A stretch of DNA of 64,000 nucleotides from Cheilinus undulatus (GCF_018320785.1 NC_054882.1:30818719-30882718), one strand, 5' to 3'; positions 26,178 to 40,570 are shown, counted from the stretch's first letter. Notes: generated from the sequence alone by a model not told the origin. Translations and numbers: made by a program.

Positions 26178-29100
26178 ATGGACGCGGGATTCTTCCGCGT
26201 AAGATTTAAAACTTATTCTGCTCATTGAGTACATTTTTGACCAGATGTTTTGATCCTTCTGTCTTGTTCTGAACTTTAATTTGAGATATTGATTCATTTA
26301 GAGGGCCATACAGTCTGAAACGGAGCGGGTAGGGCTTCGTCTATGAACCGGTACAGTCTTTGATTCCGACACGAGTCGTGTTTTAACTTTGCCGAATTAA
26401 CGTGTTTTAAAGTACTTTTTTCTAATACGGCATCGTGTGGTGCTTTATTGCTTAGAATAATTGCTATATCCGTGTAGTTTTATAGTTAATGCTTTTCAGG
26501 AAATAGACGAGCCAATCCCGCTAGCTTGTTTCTGCTAATTTGTTAGCCATGACCAAAGATGGCGTCCTGGTGGTCTAACGTTTCTGCTTCTGCGATGTAG
26601 TCACGACCACACTAGCGTGTGTGAGCATAGAAGGACCTTTGTTACATTCTGTGCATTAAACAACAATATCAGTTACATTGGTGACTTCAGACCAGGGCTG
26701 TTGTGGTGTTTGTTGTTCACTTGTTTATTTTAATATGAGCCTCTCTGGTTTCCTTTGAGGATTAGCCATGCTGTTAGCTAACCTAACGCTAGCTAATCTG
26801 CTTGACAGTTAAGATGTGTTATGGTACTATAGTGTCGTGTACAAGTTTTTGGACTTTTTTTTTGCAACAATAAGCGGCGTAGCAAAGTATTTATAGCTTT
26901 ATTTTAGTAAAGAATTTTAGTATCTACATATGCATTACCCGTGTTCACTACTGTGTGATGACTTAAGTATTTCCCGCAGGCCAGTTAACAACCGTACTCA
27001 CTCTTTAGGTGTAATATGTGTGATTACCTTGCATTCAACACCGTAAAATTTGATTGTCTATTTTTCCTCAGGGCACAAGTGCGGAGCAAGACAATCGTTT
27101 CAGCAACAAGCAGAAGAAGCTGTTGAAGCAGCTGAAATTTGCGGAATGTCTGGACAAGAAGGTATGGGATCATCCAAATTTTGCTCATGTGCTATTACAT
27201 GTTAAAATATTTTCGCAACAGACTGATCCCTGTAAACTGAGGATTACGGTTTTTAGTTTTCTAACTGAGGTTTGATTGCCTTCTTCATTATCAGGTGGAC
27301 ATGACCAAAGTGAACCTAGAAGTCATCAAACCTTGGATTACTCAGCGTGTAACAGAGATCCTGGGATTTGAGGATGACGTCGTCATCGAGTTCATATTTA
27401 ACCAGCTTGAGGAGAAGGTAAAGTTTTTAATTGTATGTGTGTTTTCTTTTTTCAAAGCTGTCATAAATTTAAGGGCATTTCTATATAAGAAGGAATATAA
27501 GCACTTAAATGCACATCATAGTCACATTGAAATTGAATGGGTAAAGTAGAAATAGGCATAAAACTGATTTATTCTGAGATAATCATGTTTTGCTGTTATG
27601 TGAAAAAGTGCCTTCATTCAGCAGTCTTCTAATGATGATGTGATTTATGATTTAAAAGGCCTGAACCAATATGGATGTTATACCTTGCATCAGAAGTATA
27701 GCACCAACACCTAATTAGCTCTCTCCTGAGCCCAAAGTCACTGAGCCCAACTCTCCCTTCATGATGCAGTGTGTGGTTTGAGGTGAGTTATATGCAGGGA
27801 TTACCAATATAATGTCAGTAAAAGAAACACCTAAACAATGCCATAATTATGTTGTCCTTAGAGGTTTACAAGTACACCATTTAACAACCGAGAGCCTTTA
27901 AATCTAAAAGGTTGAGTACAGGAAAGGGTTGGTAATATTCTGCAGCATACTTAGATAAATATAACTCCTCTTACCATTATTTAAAGATTAGATTAAGGAG
28001 CAGGTAACAACAAAATAATTGTCATCTCAGTGTTGACCTCTGAGTAAAGAAATCATGTTGGGTGTGGTCAAATGTGTGTTTTTGAAAATGGCCCTTTTAA
28101 CCACACTCGTCGGTGATTTGAGGTTGTCTTGAACACCTCTGTACATTACTGTAGCAAGTAGACAACCCCAATAACTGGAGGTCAGCAGAAATCAAAAGAT
28201 TTTCAGCCGATTGTGAGTTTTTCATTATTACAGTAAACCTCTGACCGCCTCCAGTATCTGTCAGTTAGGGCCAGACGTGTGGTATGTGCTCTATAACTTC
28301 AGCATTGTCTTCTTTTATAAAAGTGGAAAGTCATTTTCATTTCCACATTGGTCATGTTTTTGACCATCACAATATTCTTCCTGCCTTTACAGCTGTAATC
28401 AATTGATATGTATTAATCTAAGTATGAACTGAATTCTGAATTTTTAGGAGGCTATCCACCTTACATGAAAAGGGCTTTTTTGATTTATTTACATTTAAAG
28501 ATTAAAAAAATATTTGTTTATATCAAGCTACTAGAAATGCCTGTCCAGTGGGTAATTTCCATTGCACAGGCTTACTTGTGATGAGGGATTTTGGGGAAAC
28601 CAGTGTAACATACAAATAGTCCCCCTGCATTAGTCTGTTACTAGGATCCATCCCATAGTTTTTCCTCCTAACAAGTTTTGGTATGTATGGATATCAGTTA
28701 TTATTTTTGTAACTCTCTTAGTATACTAATAAAGTTGTGTTTTATTTGATAATGGTACATGTGACTCATGTGAGTGTATTTTTTACCTTTTCATTTTATT
28801 GTTTGCTTGTCATAGTTTTTTGGGGATAGGGTGGGCTGAAAAGCTAAGTTTTAAGGATACTTTTGCATTATGGTAAGAAAGGGAAATTGAGATTACGGTA
28901 TCTCACAATAACAATTGTTTAAATAAAGATCAATTTTTGTGTAACTGTGTACTCATTATTGCTTGTTCGTCTCTTGCAATTTAGATAAATGATATAACAT
29001 TAAGCTCAAGGTGGTTGAGTCTCAAGCAGTAGGGAGGCGGAAGCAAGCCAAGGGAGCTCCGTGCCCACTGATCCCACGGGACTCACTGAAGACACCGGAA

Positions 29101-32100
29101 CTGTACTTGCTGTGTTGGGTTTTAACGCACTCTGTATTGTGGCTATATGTTTAACTCCTGAATGTGTAGACTGTGGGGAGACTAGAGAAAATGGGGTGGG
29201 TAGGGACACTGATATGTAAACTAGTGCAAATAGCACTGAGGAAATCTAATGATGACAGAATATATTTTGTTTTACTGAAGTTTTTGATACATTTTATATC
29301 TAAGGAATATATCAGTATATAACAGCAGTATTGCATGCAGATGTATTTCAGTAGATGTCTCCCCTCAGCTAGCTTGCATTCTCAATATCATGAGTTTGTG
29401 AGTATATCAGTCACATTTTAATTTTGCTTGACCCAGATATGTTTAAATATCTTAGTTTTAAATGTTTTATGTGGTTAAATACATAGTCACAGGTAAAGTT
29501 AGTGAGAACTAGAAGGTAGGCAGTCCCCCTTGTGGGATCCTACCTCCCCTCTGATGTGTTTCCATCCAATGTTTCAACTTCCATATGGTCTTTTCTCTCC
29601 CCCCTTCGTATGTGTGTTACAGCACCCAGATAGCAAGATGATGCAGATCAACCTGACAGGCTTCCTGAATGGGAAGAATGCGCGGGAGTTCATGAAGGAC
29701 CTGTGGCCCCTGTTGCTGAGTGCCCAGGAGAACATTGCTGGCATCCCGTCTGCTTTTCTAGAACAGAAGAAAGAGGAAATTAAACAGAGACAGGTGAGCT
29801 TTTCCCAAAGGTACACTTCTTGAAATGGCATTTTCTTAGATTCAGGGATATCATGGATTTGAAAATGACAGTGAGACAGAAATGTGTGTGTAGCAGCCCT
29901 TGGCATCAACGATCAAGCGTAGAGCTCAACTGGTACAGAAGTCTTTATTTCTCCATTGAACACCGTGAAACTATTAAAACATTATTAGGTGCAATTTAGC
30001 CTGTTGCACATTTTAATTCATACAGTAAACATAAAAAATATGATATTAAAAAGAAAAAACTCCAGCACACTTCCCTAAAAACACCAATTCACAATACAGA
30101 CCCATTCACTCAAACAAAACTGACAATAATATTGCACCACCCCATGATACAAAATATTGCAGCATCCCTTCACACAAAAACACAGTCAAACTTAGACTGG
30201 CATACCTCACTTTGCCTACCAAGGATACAAACTTTGACCTGCGACAGGTACCATCCCAAACCCTGAACCGTCTCAACCCGACTTCACGTGCTGCACTGTA
30301 ATAAACAAGTATTTACTTAATGGCGTTGCCTATTATAAATTCATTCATAATATAGATAAATTCTACGTACCATGCTGCTCTGCTCACAAGCACTAGACAG
30401 GCCTGATCACGCTGTGGCAATTCTGGTGTGTGAGTGCGCACCTGCTTATTTTATACCTCTTCTGGGGCATGTAGCTTAAAACCGGAACATGAATAGCTCA
30501 TAGATCAACTTCAACAGCTCCGGTGGCCATTTACAGTGCGATTGTTAAACCAAGTTGAGGCTGATGTAAAAAAGTTGACAATATTTTTGTAAAATAGACA
30601 GTACACGCTCTGTAAACGATTTGCAAAATGCTTTTACCTTTGGGGTCCATAACCTATTTTTGTATTAAACAGAGATGATAGTAATGATTTTAACATTTGA
30701 TCATAAATATTGTTGAAGTTAACAGTTATTTGTTCTTTGTGTGTTTTCCCATCATCCAATTTTTGAAAGATTGAACAAGAGAAGCTTGCTTCCCTGAAGA
30801 AGGTTGATGAGGATAAGAAGGACATCAGAGAGAGGGCTCAGTCAAAGAGTCCAAGGAGGTAAAGACCAAGTATCTTTCACAATCAAGATCAGTGGAAAGA
30901 AGTTGGATTGTATTATTCTCAGAACACAAAAACAAATCTGTTTATTTTCTTCTTTATCCAGGCGGAAAACAAGATCACCGTCACCTCGGCGAAGGTCACC
31001 GGTGAAGCGAGAAAGGAAACGCAGTGCATCACGCTCTCCTAGACGCAAACCCAGCCCAGCTGGGGGCTCTTCGCCACCTCCACCACTGATGCAGCTGCCC
31101 ACAAAACCTTTGGAGCAGCTTGTGGAGCCAGAAACATCAGAACAGAGAGCTATGCCGGAGCCAGTCATCCAGGAAGCTACTTCTGCTCGGTTAGTAGAAT
31201 GCAGTTTTAAGTCTTCTATTTTGTATAGGACTCAAAGTTTTTTTTAATTTGTTCTATTTATTTTTAATTTGAATGCTCTGAATTCTGATTTGTTTTTGTG
31301 CATTCTGATTTGTGTGTTTCTTTTGAATTGTGTGTGAAGGTTTTTGTCTTTTAAAATAGCATTTGTCATGACCATTAACTAAATTGGTATGAATGAAAAC
31401 TAAGTTCTATTGAAGTTTTGTTATGGATTGGATGGTATTGTATTTGTCTTGCAATGACAAATACCTTACAACTTCTGTTTATTTTTCTGTCCTGCAGTGA
31501 CAATGTTGTGGAGGTGTTGAAAGCAGACTCTGTGGCTGAAGTCAGAGAACCCTCACCAGAGAAGGTTCACAAAAGAGAAGAGAGGCCCAGGTCCAGGGAC
31601 AGGGAAAGGGAAAGGGAAAGGGAAAAAGACAGCAGGAGGGAAAGACCGCATCATCGTTCACGTTCTCATTCCCGCTCTCGCCGGCGACGCTCCCGTTCTA
31701 GGTAACTCTCAACATATTGGTAATGAGGGTGTCCTCTCCTTCCTCAGATGTAAAATCATCAGTGTATGTGAGACTATTTTAAAAGAAAAATGTTACAGCT
31801 TCCAAATTTACTTTGTCTTTGTGCTTTCAGATCCTATTCACCTCGCAGAAGACCAAGTCCAAGAAGGAGAATGTCACCCCGTCGAAGGAGTCCCCCTAGA
31901 CGTGGTCCAGCTGGCTCCAGACACAGACATAGACGCTCTCCTGTACGCAGGTAAGTCACTGCAACCCATTATAGATGTGCAGTATTCAAACTCTGTTCCT
32001 TAATTTCCTCTTCCTATGCTATTTACTTTAATTCATTGTCAATCGGGCAGTTGTGATAACATGCCATAGAGATGATGTGGGGTCAGCTTTGCCATTCAAG

Positions 32101-35100
32101 GGAGAAAAAAAAAATGTTATTTTCTTCTCTCCCTTCAGGAGGCGCTCTCGCTCTGCTTCATCCTCTAGCAGCTCCTCTGGCTCTCGGTCACCGAAAAAAT
32201 CATTGAAAAGAATATCCAACACACCTCCCCGGAAACAAGTGCATCATCCTGAAACTTCCATTAGCCCCGCAGGGAAGGATAGACGGTCCCCATCTCCACG
32301 AGCCAGAAGAGGCAGAGGCTCTGCAACACCACCCAGATCATCTGGTACGATTAATTAGATCTTTTCATTGTCCTTTTAAAATGATTCCACATTTATGTGG
32401 TACAGAAGCAATTGACAGATTCAGTTGAGCAGCTTCTTCTGGTTTTGAGAAATTTGAATTCCTTCTTAAAATTTTGTTTATTGTAAATTGCTTGTAAATA
32501 TGTTTACAAAGAACTAAACTACCAGAAGTTCATCTAGTAGGACCCCCTAGCTTCTTGGGTATATCCCGCCGCCTATACACAAAGTTTGTTGTCCCTATAG
32601 CAGTGGCCGGAACTCAAATCCAGCTTGTGGGTCTTTTGCCGTGTGTCTTTCCCCAGTTTCCCTTTCTGTCCACAGTAGGAAAGCTACAAATGTTTATTTC
32701 AATAATCAATTCATCAAATGATTATTTTCCAGATTCCCAGATAAATCAGATGCATTTTCTTAAAGTAATTTCTGTTATTAAGAACTGAACAAAGATATAC
32801 TGGAGCTGTTGAAATAATGTCAAAGTCTAAATGTCTAAAAGAAAACTTCCTTTTTATTAATGATCTTACATTCAAATTAAAATGATTGACAGATTATACA
32901 GTGTGTTAAAGTTTTTCTCTCCCTTACCTCCCTCTTCACTTACATACATTTACATTAAGATTATACTGAAGACAATGGCCCACTGAATTGTTTTGATTGA
33001 AGACCATTAGTGGGAGTATAGTCTCAGAGTGCTTATTCTTTTATTGATTCCTTTGGCAAACATTTCATCCCTGAAAAGTGATACATTCAACCAACAAAAC
33101 TGCTTTTTATACATCTTCATAAAGGTTAGCCCCAGACCTCCACGGTTGTTGATGTTATGATAACTTACTACTGTTTTTCACTCAGTGCTTGACCAAACCG
33201 TTGGATCGGTCCTCAGACTCATCCTTTTTCTGTCCTGCTCAGATTTTAGCTGACATTTATTGTACAAAATGGTTGGTATGGATTGAATTAAAGTCTGACT
33301 TCCCACCTTTATTTTTTTTTTAAAAATCTGTCACGTCTTGTTATAGAAACCAAACTGAGGTTCCATTGGAGTTTTTATGACAGAGGTTCCTTTTGAACAC
33401 GTCTCCTCTCTATCAGGAAAACAGTAGATTAACATTTCTCCTGATTATTTACATTAATCAACAGATTTTTATCAGAGAGGTACAAAAGAAAAGTTTAGCA
33501 GTTGTCTTGGTGTGACCTAAAACAGCTGCGTACCACGCCAAGGGATGCCGCAATCACACAACACATCGAATCAATTAATAAATCTGTTGCCAACACTCCT
33601 AAATTATGTATTTTGTGGATTTTTTGTTTTAGCCCTAGTCCACTTTCCTGTCTCTTCATTAAAAGCACTAAAGCCCAAAATAAATCTTAAAAGTAATTGA
33701 TTGTAAATTTTTACTGCTTGCTTCTTAGGTTTAAAACGAAAACAAGGAGGAAGGGGTGATTCTCCAGCTGATAATGCAAAGCCCAGACCTTCTGAGGGGT
33801 CAGAGTCAGGTAAGCAATATTCAGTCTATCCAAAGAACTATAAAGAACTCTATCATACAACTTGGGACTAACTGTCCAGTTCATAGGCACTTAAATTCTT
33901 CAGAAACTGAAATGTTTAGCCATGTTTCTTTGACTCAGTTTTCAGTAGGGAATGAAGACTGATTCATCTGTTCAGACACTGTAGAGGATTGGTTATTGAA
34001 AAGAAAATAAACGTCATTCATGAATACTCTGTCATGGCACCATTTCCCTCCAAACTTTTTCAAGTAATGATAAGACCATGTGCAAAGCTCAACCTTGCTA
34101 CAGTTCGTTCATTTTTTCAAACTAAAAATGTTGTTTAACAATCCTGTCTTTGACCTGTTTTGGTTATTACTGCCAACAAAACACAATGAAACGCAGTTTA
34201 AACTCAGAAAGTGAACCAGGGTCCATGATATATTAATAGGCACTTTGCCATGTTGAACTTGAATGAAAACTCTAGCAACAGGCATTTAAACCATTTTCCT
34301 GTAATATCATACTTATTCATGACATTCTGTTTTACTGGTTATACAAACAATGATGGGACACTTAATGCTCTACATTTCAGAGGAGGATAAAAATGAGAAA
34401 GGGGCAACAGCAGATTCCGTGCAGCAGCGACGTCAGTATCGCAGACAGAATCGTCAGTCGTCTTCAGGTTATTAGCGTTTTTATCCCCTCATGTCTTCCC
34501 TCATACCGAACCCTCTTCTTAACTAAGTCTCTGTCTGTGTCTTCTTGTACTCATTGTGTCTTGGACTTCTGACGCTTTGCCCTAACCTTAATTTGGTGTG
34601 CTTTCATCCCATACAGTTTGTCAGTAAAGCAGTTGTTGATGTCCTGTCTCTGTTTTTGTCCAGATACAGGGTCTTCCTCCTCAGATGATGACGGACCTAA
34701 GAGACCAACAGCAGGGCCAGGTGCCAGGAATGGTGAAGTCCGAAGAAGACGCAGTCGTACCCCATCCCCACGGAGGCGACACAGAGAGGTCTCTCCAAGG
34801 TCAGTCACTGAGAAGTTTTTTTTGAGTGTTTTGAATTAATGTTTAGTTTGTTTTTTTCCCTGAGATTTTTTTTGTGACTTGGTAAGAGACTGCAGATGTT
34901 AATTAGCTTTAAGCTAACTGTGGGACAATATATTGAATGGCAATATTTGTCTGACATTGTACAGGTCCCTTTACCAATAAAATCAATGTGAATTACATGT
35001 AAGGTGAAATTCCATGTTGTTCTCAATGTTCATGTTGTATGTTTTGGATGTGAACTCTTTCAGAAAAAGACGTTCTCCATCTCCTGCACGCAGACGTCGC

Positions 35101-37387
35101 TCCCCCTCTCCCCCACGTCGTCGCCGATCTCCTTCTCCTGCCAGAAGAAGGTATGAGAAAGTTCATCATGTGTCATTTGAATATTGTTTTTTTTTTTTTT
35201 TTTTTTAAATTCAGAGGGTTAAAAATCAAATTTGGTGCTCCTCAGGTCTCCCTCTCCACCTCCCCGTCGTCGTTCCCCGTCCCCCAGAAGATATTCTCCT
35301 CCTATCCAGCGTCGCTACAGCCCCTCACCACTGCCTCCACTGAAGAGGAGGATGTCTATATCTCCAAAGCGCTCATCTCCAGGAGCCAAGCGACGGCTCT
35401 CCAGGTCCCCTAAGCGCAGAAGTTCTCCTGCTCAAAGAAGACGCACACCTCCATCGTCCTCGTCCCCACCCAGACACAGGAGAAGCCCAATGATGCAGTC
35501 AGGAAGGCCAAGCAGAGACACACGATCCCCCGTGGCAGTGGCCAGTCGCCTTTCCCCTTCTCCGGCCAACCGCAGTCGCCCTGTTAGGGGTTCACCAAGT
35601 CCGCAGGGAAGATATGAAACCTCCAGTACATCCCCATCAAACCAGCAAAGACAGCAGTCACCTTCACATAGTGGCAAACCCATTCGCAGAGTGTCGCGCA
35701 CGCCAGAGCCTCGCAACAACCAGAGGTAGTCACTGCAGCTACCATTCATGTTGATTCTGGTTGTCAGAATGTTTTGTCTTTTTAAACGCTACAAGCTGTT
35801 TGCTGTCTTGTGCCAACCACCCACATAATGACACATTTGTGCCCTCCACAGATCATCTCCAAGTCCCCAGCCAATGAGAAGAGCATCCTCTCGATCCAGA
35901 TCTGTTTCTCCACAGCCAGCAGCTCAGAAACGTCCAGCTCCAACATCTGCCTCCCCCTCCCCGTCTCACTCAGCCAGTGGTTCTCCGCCACCAGTCAAAA
36001 AGCCCAGCAGCGGCTCAGGCAGTCAATCCCCAAGCAAGGTTTGATTTCAGCTTAATGACTTGAATGATCATGCAGGATTGTCTGCAGATAGGCGGGGTCA
36101 TAACCTGAGTCTTTGTAAACTTGAGAATGGAGACCTGTCGATAAACTAATTACTATATATGCCTCTATACAATCAATGAATTATTTTTCAGTGTCGAAAA
36201 GCAGTCTAAATTAGTTTCAAGTTAATTATACAGCAAGCCAAAACCCTTATAGTAGCAATGCATCTTTTTGTATCCTGTTATTAAACTAATAACAAGTTCC
36301 ATGGCTTGTTAGGTTTCAGTGAAATGTTGATCTCATGTAAACAAAAAAAGCATTTTAGCATAAAGGATTTGATGTACGTGAGATGCATCACAGACATACA
36401 GTAAAGACTGATTAATTCAAAAACAGTAATGATACTTGAACATCAAAAATGAGACAAATCCTCCAAGGCTATTCTAGCTTGTAAATGCATCATTAAAAAA
36501 AAAACTCTGGGCTACCAGGTTGCTCTCTTAAATTTTAAAATTCTTATTCTGACTGGCTCCCTCACAAAAAGTGTAATTGTCCTTTATGATACCGTGTTTA
36601 CTGTTTAGAATTAATTAAACAAACCTGCTTAAATATGTTATACCGCTGTATTGTATATGATAGAACGGTGGCATTAAAATGTGCCAGGATAACCAAATGG
36701 GCATGGTTGACCACAAAGAATGTTTTTGTCCTTAAATCATTTGGCAATTGATTATTGGCACATTAATACAGAATGATCAGCATATCTTTATTTTTGATTG
36801 CTTACCTTGCAAAAAGAAGAAACACTTTGTTCAGGCCTGAAAAAGTCTTTAATTTGTTTTAACAATCCTGGTGCAATGTGTCCAGTATTATTCCTGCGGT
36901 GTGTTTTTTCAAAAGATTAATAATGTTGACTTGATTTCACACAGAATTCAGATGTTGATGGAAGTGGAAAGAAAAAGAAAAAGAAGAAGGAAAAGAAACA
37001 TAAGAAAGAGAAGAAACACAAGAAGCATAAGAAACATAAGAAGGAGAAGAGCAGTGGCGCTGTGGCTGCAGATGGACAAGAGAACCAGGGCGTGGAGGAG
37101 GATGCAGACTCAAGAAAGGTTATCCATAAGCTACCTAAGCTTTTTCTTAGGAAGGTAGCCTTATATAAGTAGTGCATATTTAGGTATTCTTCATTTACAA
37201 TGCTGCATTGTTCTGCATTTGTTTGAAAGAAACTAAATGGGAGACTAATGTGTATTTCATGCTGTTTTTCTTTTAGGAGTCAGACAGTGAAGTAGAGGAT
37301 AGCTTGGATGACCTGGAAAAGCACCTTCGTGAAAAGGCTCTTCGCTCCATGAGGAAGGCTCAAATGTCTCCGTCACAGATGTCCTGA
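26178..37387 (+). CDS. srrm1: Serine/arginine repetitive matrix protein 1 (SRm160), 17 exons
   Basis: Predicted exons: 26178-26198, 27072-27161, 27295-27417, 29623-29793, 30770-30858, 30962-31189, 31498-31701, 31831-31950, 32139-32344, 33729-33809, 34381-34467, 34664-34799, 35064-35150, 35246-35725, 35852-36038, 36945-37118 and 37277-37387. They join in frame to 864 aa (human 904). The protein is a nuclear splicing coactivator that bridges SR proteins and snRNPs and is linked to the exon junction complex. It begins MDAGFFRGTSAEQDNRF. The nucleic-acid-binding PWI domain follows (about 27-126, with PWI at 50-52). Next come long RS/RP repeats, the conserved block DSVQQRRQYRRQN, further SPSP/RRR repeats, and a Lys/His-rich tract (KKKKKKEKKHKKEK). 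The end reads DDLEKHLREKALRSMRKAQ. Exon 14 has a competing upstream acceptor (see findings). Same orientation as clic4 downstream, as in human. Confidence 0.96.
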
Positions 37388-38073
37388 AATGAGGAGCTTT
37401 CTCATTAATGGTTTTTCAACTCTATCTTGATGTTTGTCATCAACCTGGTTCAGCTTTAGAATGTACAAATTGTTAAATCTTGAGTAATTTTGTTTCCTTT
37501 TTACTGGTTTGGTACTTCTGAACTGTGTGTCTCATCAGGAGCTTGCTTTGTCAGTTAGGGTATTATCTATACTGTCAAGACGCTTGTGTTGTCTATAATT
37601 TTAAATTGTTGAGCAGGGGAATGGTTTCAGCTCAGACGTGTGCATCTGGCAGGTTTAAAACATTTTCCAAAGCCTACAGTAGATTCCACTGAGAAATGAT
37701 TGCATGTGTAAGTGAAAGTATTTGATGTGCATGAACTACTGCACTTGTGGAGTAAAGGCAAAAAGCAGACCTACAGTAACACTATTACCAATGCCTTTAA
37801 TTAGTGGTTGTACAACTGTCTCCAGCCACAGGCAGTAACAAATTCTCATCCCATACTATAACTGAATAGACATTTTTGACATTATCTAACATAATGTTTC
37901 CTGATTTTGAAATGGGGGAGTAACAATCTCATGTGTTACAGAATATACTTTTAATTTCTCCTTTTGGATTGATGCAAATTTTTATTTTGACTCCTTGCAC
38001 CATGCTTATCTCTGTTGGACTGTGATATTTGTATTTAGTACCCCTAGCTCTTGTCAACTTGTCATCCTTTCAA

Positions 38074-38079
38074 AATAAA
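38074..38079 (+). promoter_or_regulatory. srrm1 poly(A) signal
   Basis: A canonical AATAAA lies 690 bases after the srrm1 stop, followed by a GT-rich stretch (ggaattgtgtcacac). It is the best candidate for the transcript end. Bases 37388-38073 would be the 3' UTR. Confidence 0.6.
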
Positions 38080-38617
38080 ACCTTTTTATAGGAATTGTGT
38101 CACACTTGCCATGTTTTTTTAATAGATTTTGTTGCAAGGTGCAAGGAAAGTACAAGTTTTTGCAATATTCGACAGGAATGTTTAGCATAACTACTTTAAA
38201 ATCATTTTAATTTTAGCACTCCTGTGTTGATGTCTACTTGAGAGTTGTTCTTACTGGTCACTTTGAGTGACTTTTCTAATTTAAATTAAAACACAAAACA
38301 GTTCAGTGCAAACAGAATTTAAAGAAAACCGTAGAGGATAAATGAAGACAAAGCTTGCATCAAAAATCAGTTTGATATCTTTCAAAGAAAATATTTTGGA
38401 TTTTATTTGATGCTTTATTACAGATGTGCAGAGTATGTGTTGGACTTACATGACTGATAATAGTATTTTATAATCATTGTATGATGATTAAAAACAGATG
38501 AATGATAATGCATCAAGAATGAGAAACAACTGAAAAAAAATTATAGTATTTCCTAGTTTTATTTTGAATGCTGAAATTGTTTTACTTTGAACACGGTGAC
38601 AAAATTATTTCACAAAA

Positions 38618-39205
38618 ATGAATAACCAGGGTCCAAAGTATTAGCCCTCCTGATGCTCAGTCTATTGTTTCATTTTTGCTAGATAACAGCCTGAAGTTTT
38701 CAGCATGCTTCAGACACTACTCCTGAGGAATCCCAGTGCATTATTTTTTGCCAAATCTCTGAAACTCGGATTTGTATTTCTTCTGGCATGGACCTTGGTC
38801 TTCAGTTAACCCCACAGATTCTTCACAGGATTGAAGTCGGGGCTTTGTGCAAGCTAGTCAATTACTTTGGTCTTCTGGAGTTAGCTCTTCACCAGCAGTG
38901 ACAGATGTTTTGGGTTGTTGTGTTGGAAGACAAAGCAATTATTAAGATCCAGTTTTGCTGTGGTTTGCCTTCAAAATCTTCACGTATCCCTCTTTCTTCA
39001 TGATTCCTGCCACATTTACAAGATTCCAGTTGCAGTTCCAGATGCACCAAAGCATCTCCCACAGCATAATACTCCCACCAATGTGTTTCACCATAAGGAC
39101 AGTGTTTTTGGGTTTTACCTCTCCTTTTTTACCCAAACATAACATCTCTATGACCAAAGAGCTCTGCTTTGGTCTCATCTGACCAAAGGACATTCTTCCA
39201 ATGTG
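38618..39205 (-). mobile_element. Tc1/mariner-like remnant, left part (host of nested insertions)
   Basis: It starts near cagggtccaaagtattag, a terminal sequence of fish Tc1-like elements. It continues with blocks such as cacaggattgaagtcggggc, gcatctcccacagcata and ggtctcatctgaccaaagga, which are minus-strand Tc1-type transposase sequence. It stops abruptly at 39205, where the AAGTA-rich element begins. Frames are broken, so this is a decayed copy. Confidence 0.6.
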
Positions 39206-39584
39206 CAGGGGTGAAAAGTAACCAATTATATTCACTCAAATTACTGTAATTGCTTGTACTTTTTTGAGTAGATTTTGAAATCAGTACTTTTACTTCTACT
39301 TCTGTAAGTTTTAACCAGCATAATTATACCTTTACTTGAGTACAATACTGTTGTACTGATTCCACATCACATCTTTGAGTGTTGATATCTCAGGGTTAAA
39401 CATTTCAGTGATGATTTTTAACTCCCATTTAACTTCATTCTGAATGAAATGGTCTTCAGTTTGTGTTATTTGACGATGTTGATCCACCAGTGTTCATTCA
39501 ACTCTGTAAAGAGCTCTGCCCACTGTGATGTGTGGTGCCCTTGGGCAGAGTGTTAAGATTTGTGTATGTCTAGACATGCAGAAG

Positions 39585-39870
39585 TCTCATTGAAAGCTAC
39601 ATAAATCGTTTGATTGCAGTGATTGCCTCAAAAGGTTGTGCAACAAAATATTAAGTTAAGGGTACCATCATTTTTGTCCAGGCCTGTTTCATGAGTTTGT
39701 TTTTTTTTTTAATTCTGTTGAACCACAGTTCAAAAGCAATGTCTGATTTTCAATGGTTAATTTTCATTGAATTTTTATTTATCACTTTTGTCAGATTCAA
39801 GTTATTTCTGTGCCCATTGTGGGTTTTTCTTTCATTAACAGAGGGGTACCAACAATTTTGTCCACGTGTG
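39585..39870 (+). mobile_element. Tc1-type 3' end fragment (cacgtggacaaaattgttgg family)
   Basis: It ends gaggggtaccaacaattttg then tccacgtgtg, next to TA at 39871-39872 in the plus sense. The reverse complement is the well-known fish Tc1 terminus beginning cacacgtggacaaaa. The inner subterminal repeat agggtaccatcatttttgtc at 39659-39678 has the spacing expected of Tc1 arms with paired repeats. The upstream transposase part is missing. Confidence 0.65.
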
Positions 39871-40068
39871 TAGGTGTGATTTTACCTGAACAGCCTGGTT
39901 GGAGATCTAGTCTTGTTGTTCTTGCCAATAAAGAAAGATCTTATTTTACTGTACAACTCCTTGGAGCTACAGAGTACTCTGCACTTAAAGTACACTGTAA
40001 ATTAAATACTTTTACTTGAGTAGATTTATATACCAGTATTTTTACTTTTATTTAAGTACATTTTAAAT

Positions 40069-40545
40069 CAGGGGTGTCCAACTCTGGCCTGTGGGCCCCC
40101 AAAATTCTTTAAATTAAATGAATGGCTCTCAACAGAGCATGAAGCTTGTGCTAGATTGTTGTACAATTCTTCTTAGTTTCAGCACAAGGCAGTGGTACCA
40201 TACTAACACTGTAAACAAACATTTTGACAAAACATTTTATGCTGTTTATTTAAGGACTAAATGGAGACAACACTTTAAATAGTAAACATATTGGCGGCCA
40301 AAGTAATAAAGATATCTTAATTAATAATGCCCTAATGGATTACAGCAGCAAATAGCAGCACCAATGATGTTTCAGGGTAGAGCCAGTGGTACCCAGAGTC
40401 AACCTGAAAATCTGATTGTCCTCCCAAAAATCCTAAAAAATGATTATTTGCCTTGTCAGCCATCAACTAGCCATTTAAGCATAACTAATCACTCAGCATA
40501 TCTTAACCTACATTTACCCACTTTGATATCAAGGTGAGGTATATG
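40069..40545. mobile_element. hAT-like remnant (caggggtgtcca family, copy 2)
   Basis: It starts caggggtgtccaactctggc and shares several blocks with the copy in intron 3 of the MTMR9-like gene (agcagcaccaatgatgtttc; cccaaaaatccta...tatttgccttgtcagcc). Its right end is not seen; the full-length Tc1 begins just beyond. Confidence 0.5.
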
Positions 40546-40570
40546 AAAGTGGCCCCACTGTCTTTATATA

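Noticed and set aside
27628-27668. C/D snoRNA-like atgatga followed by ctga in srrm1 intron 3
   Set aside because: The boxes are only about 30 bases apart and there is no terminal stem; a snoRNA of this class needs about 70 bases or more.
29794-30769. Possible repeat or RNA in srrm1 intron 4 (around 29870-30540)
   Set aside because: It differs somewhat in composition from the flanking intron, but no ends, frame or RNA motif could be identified.
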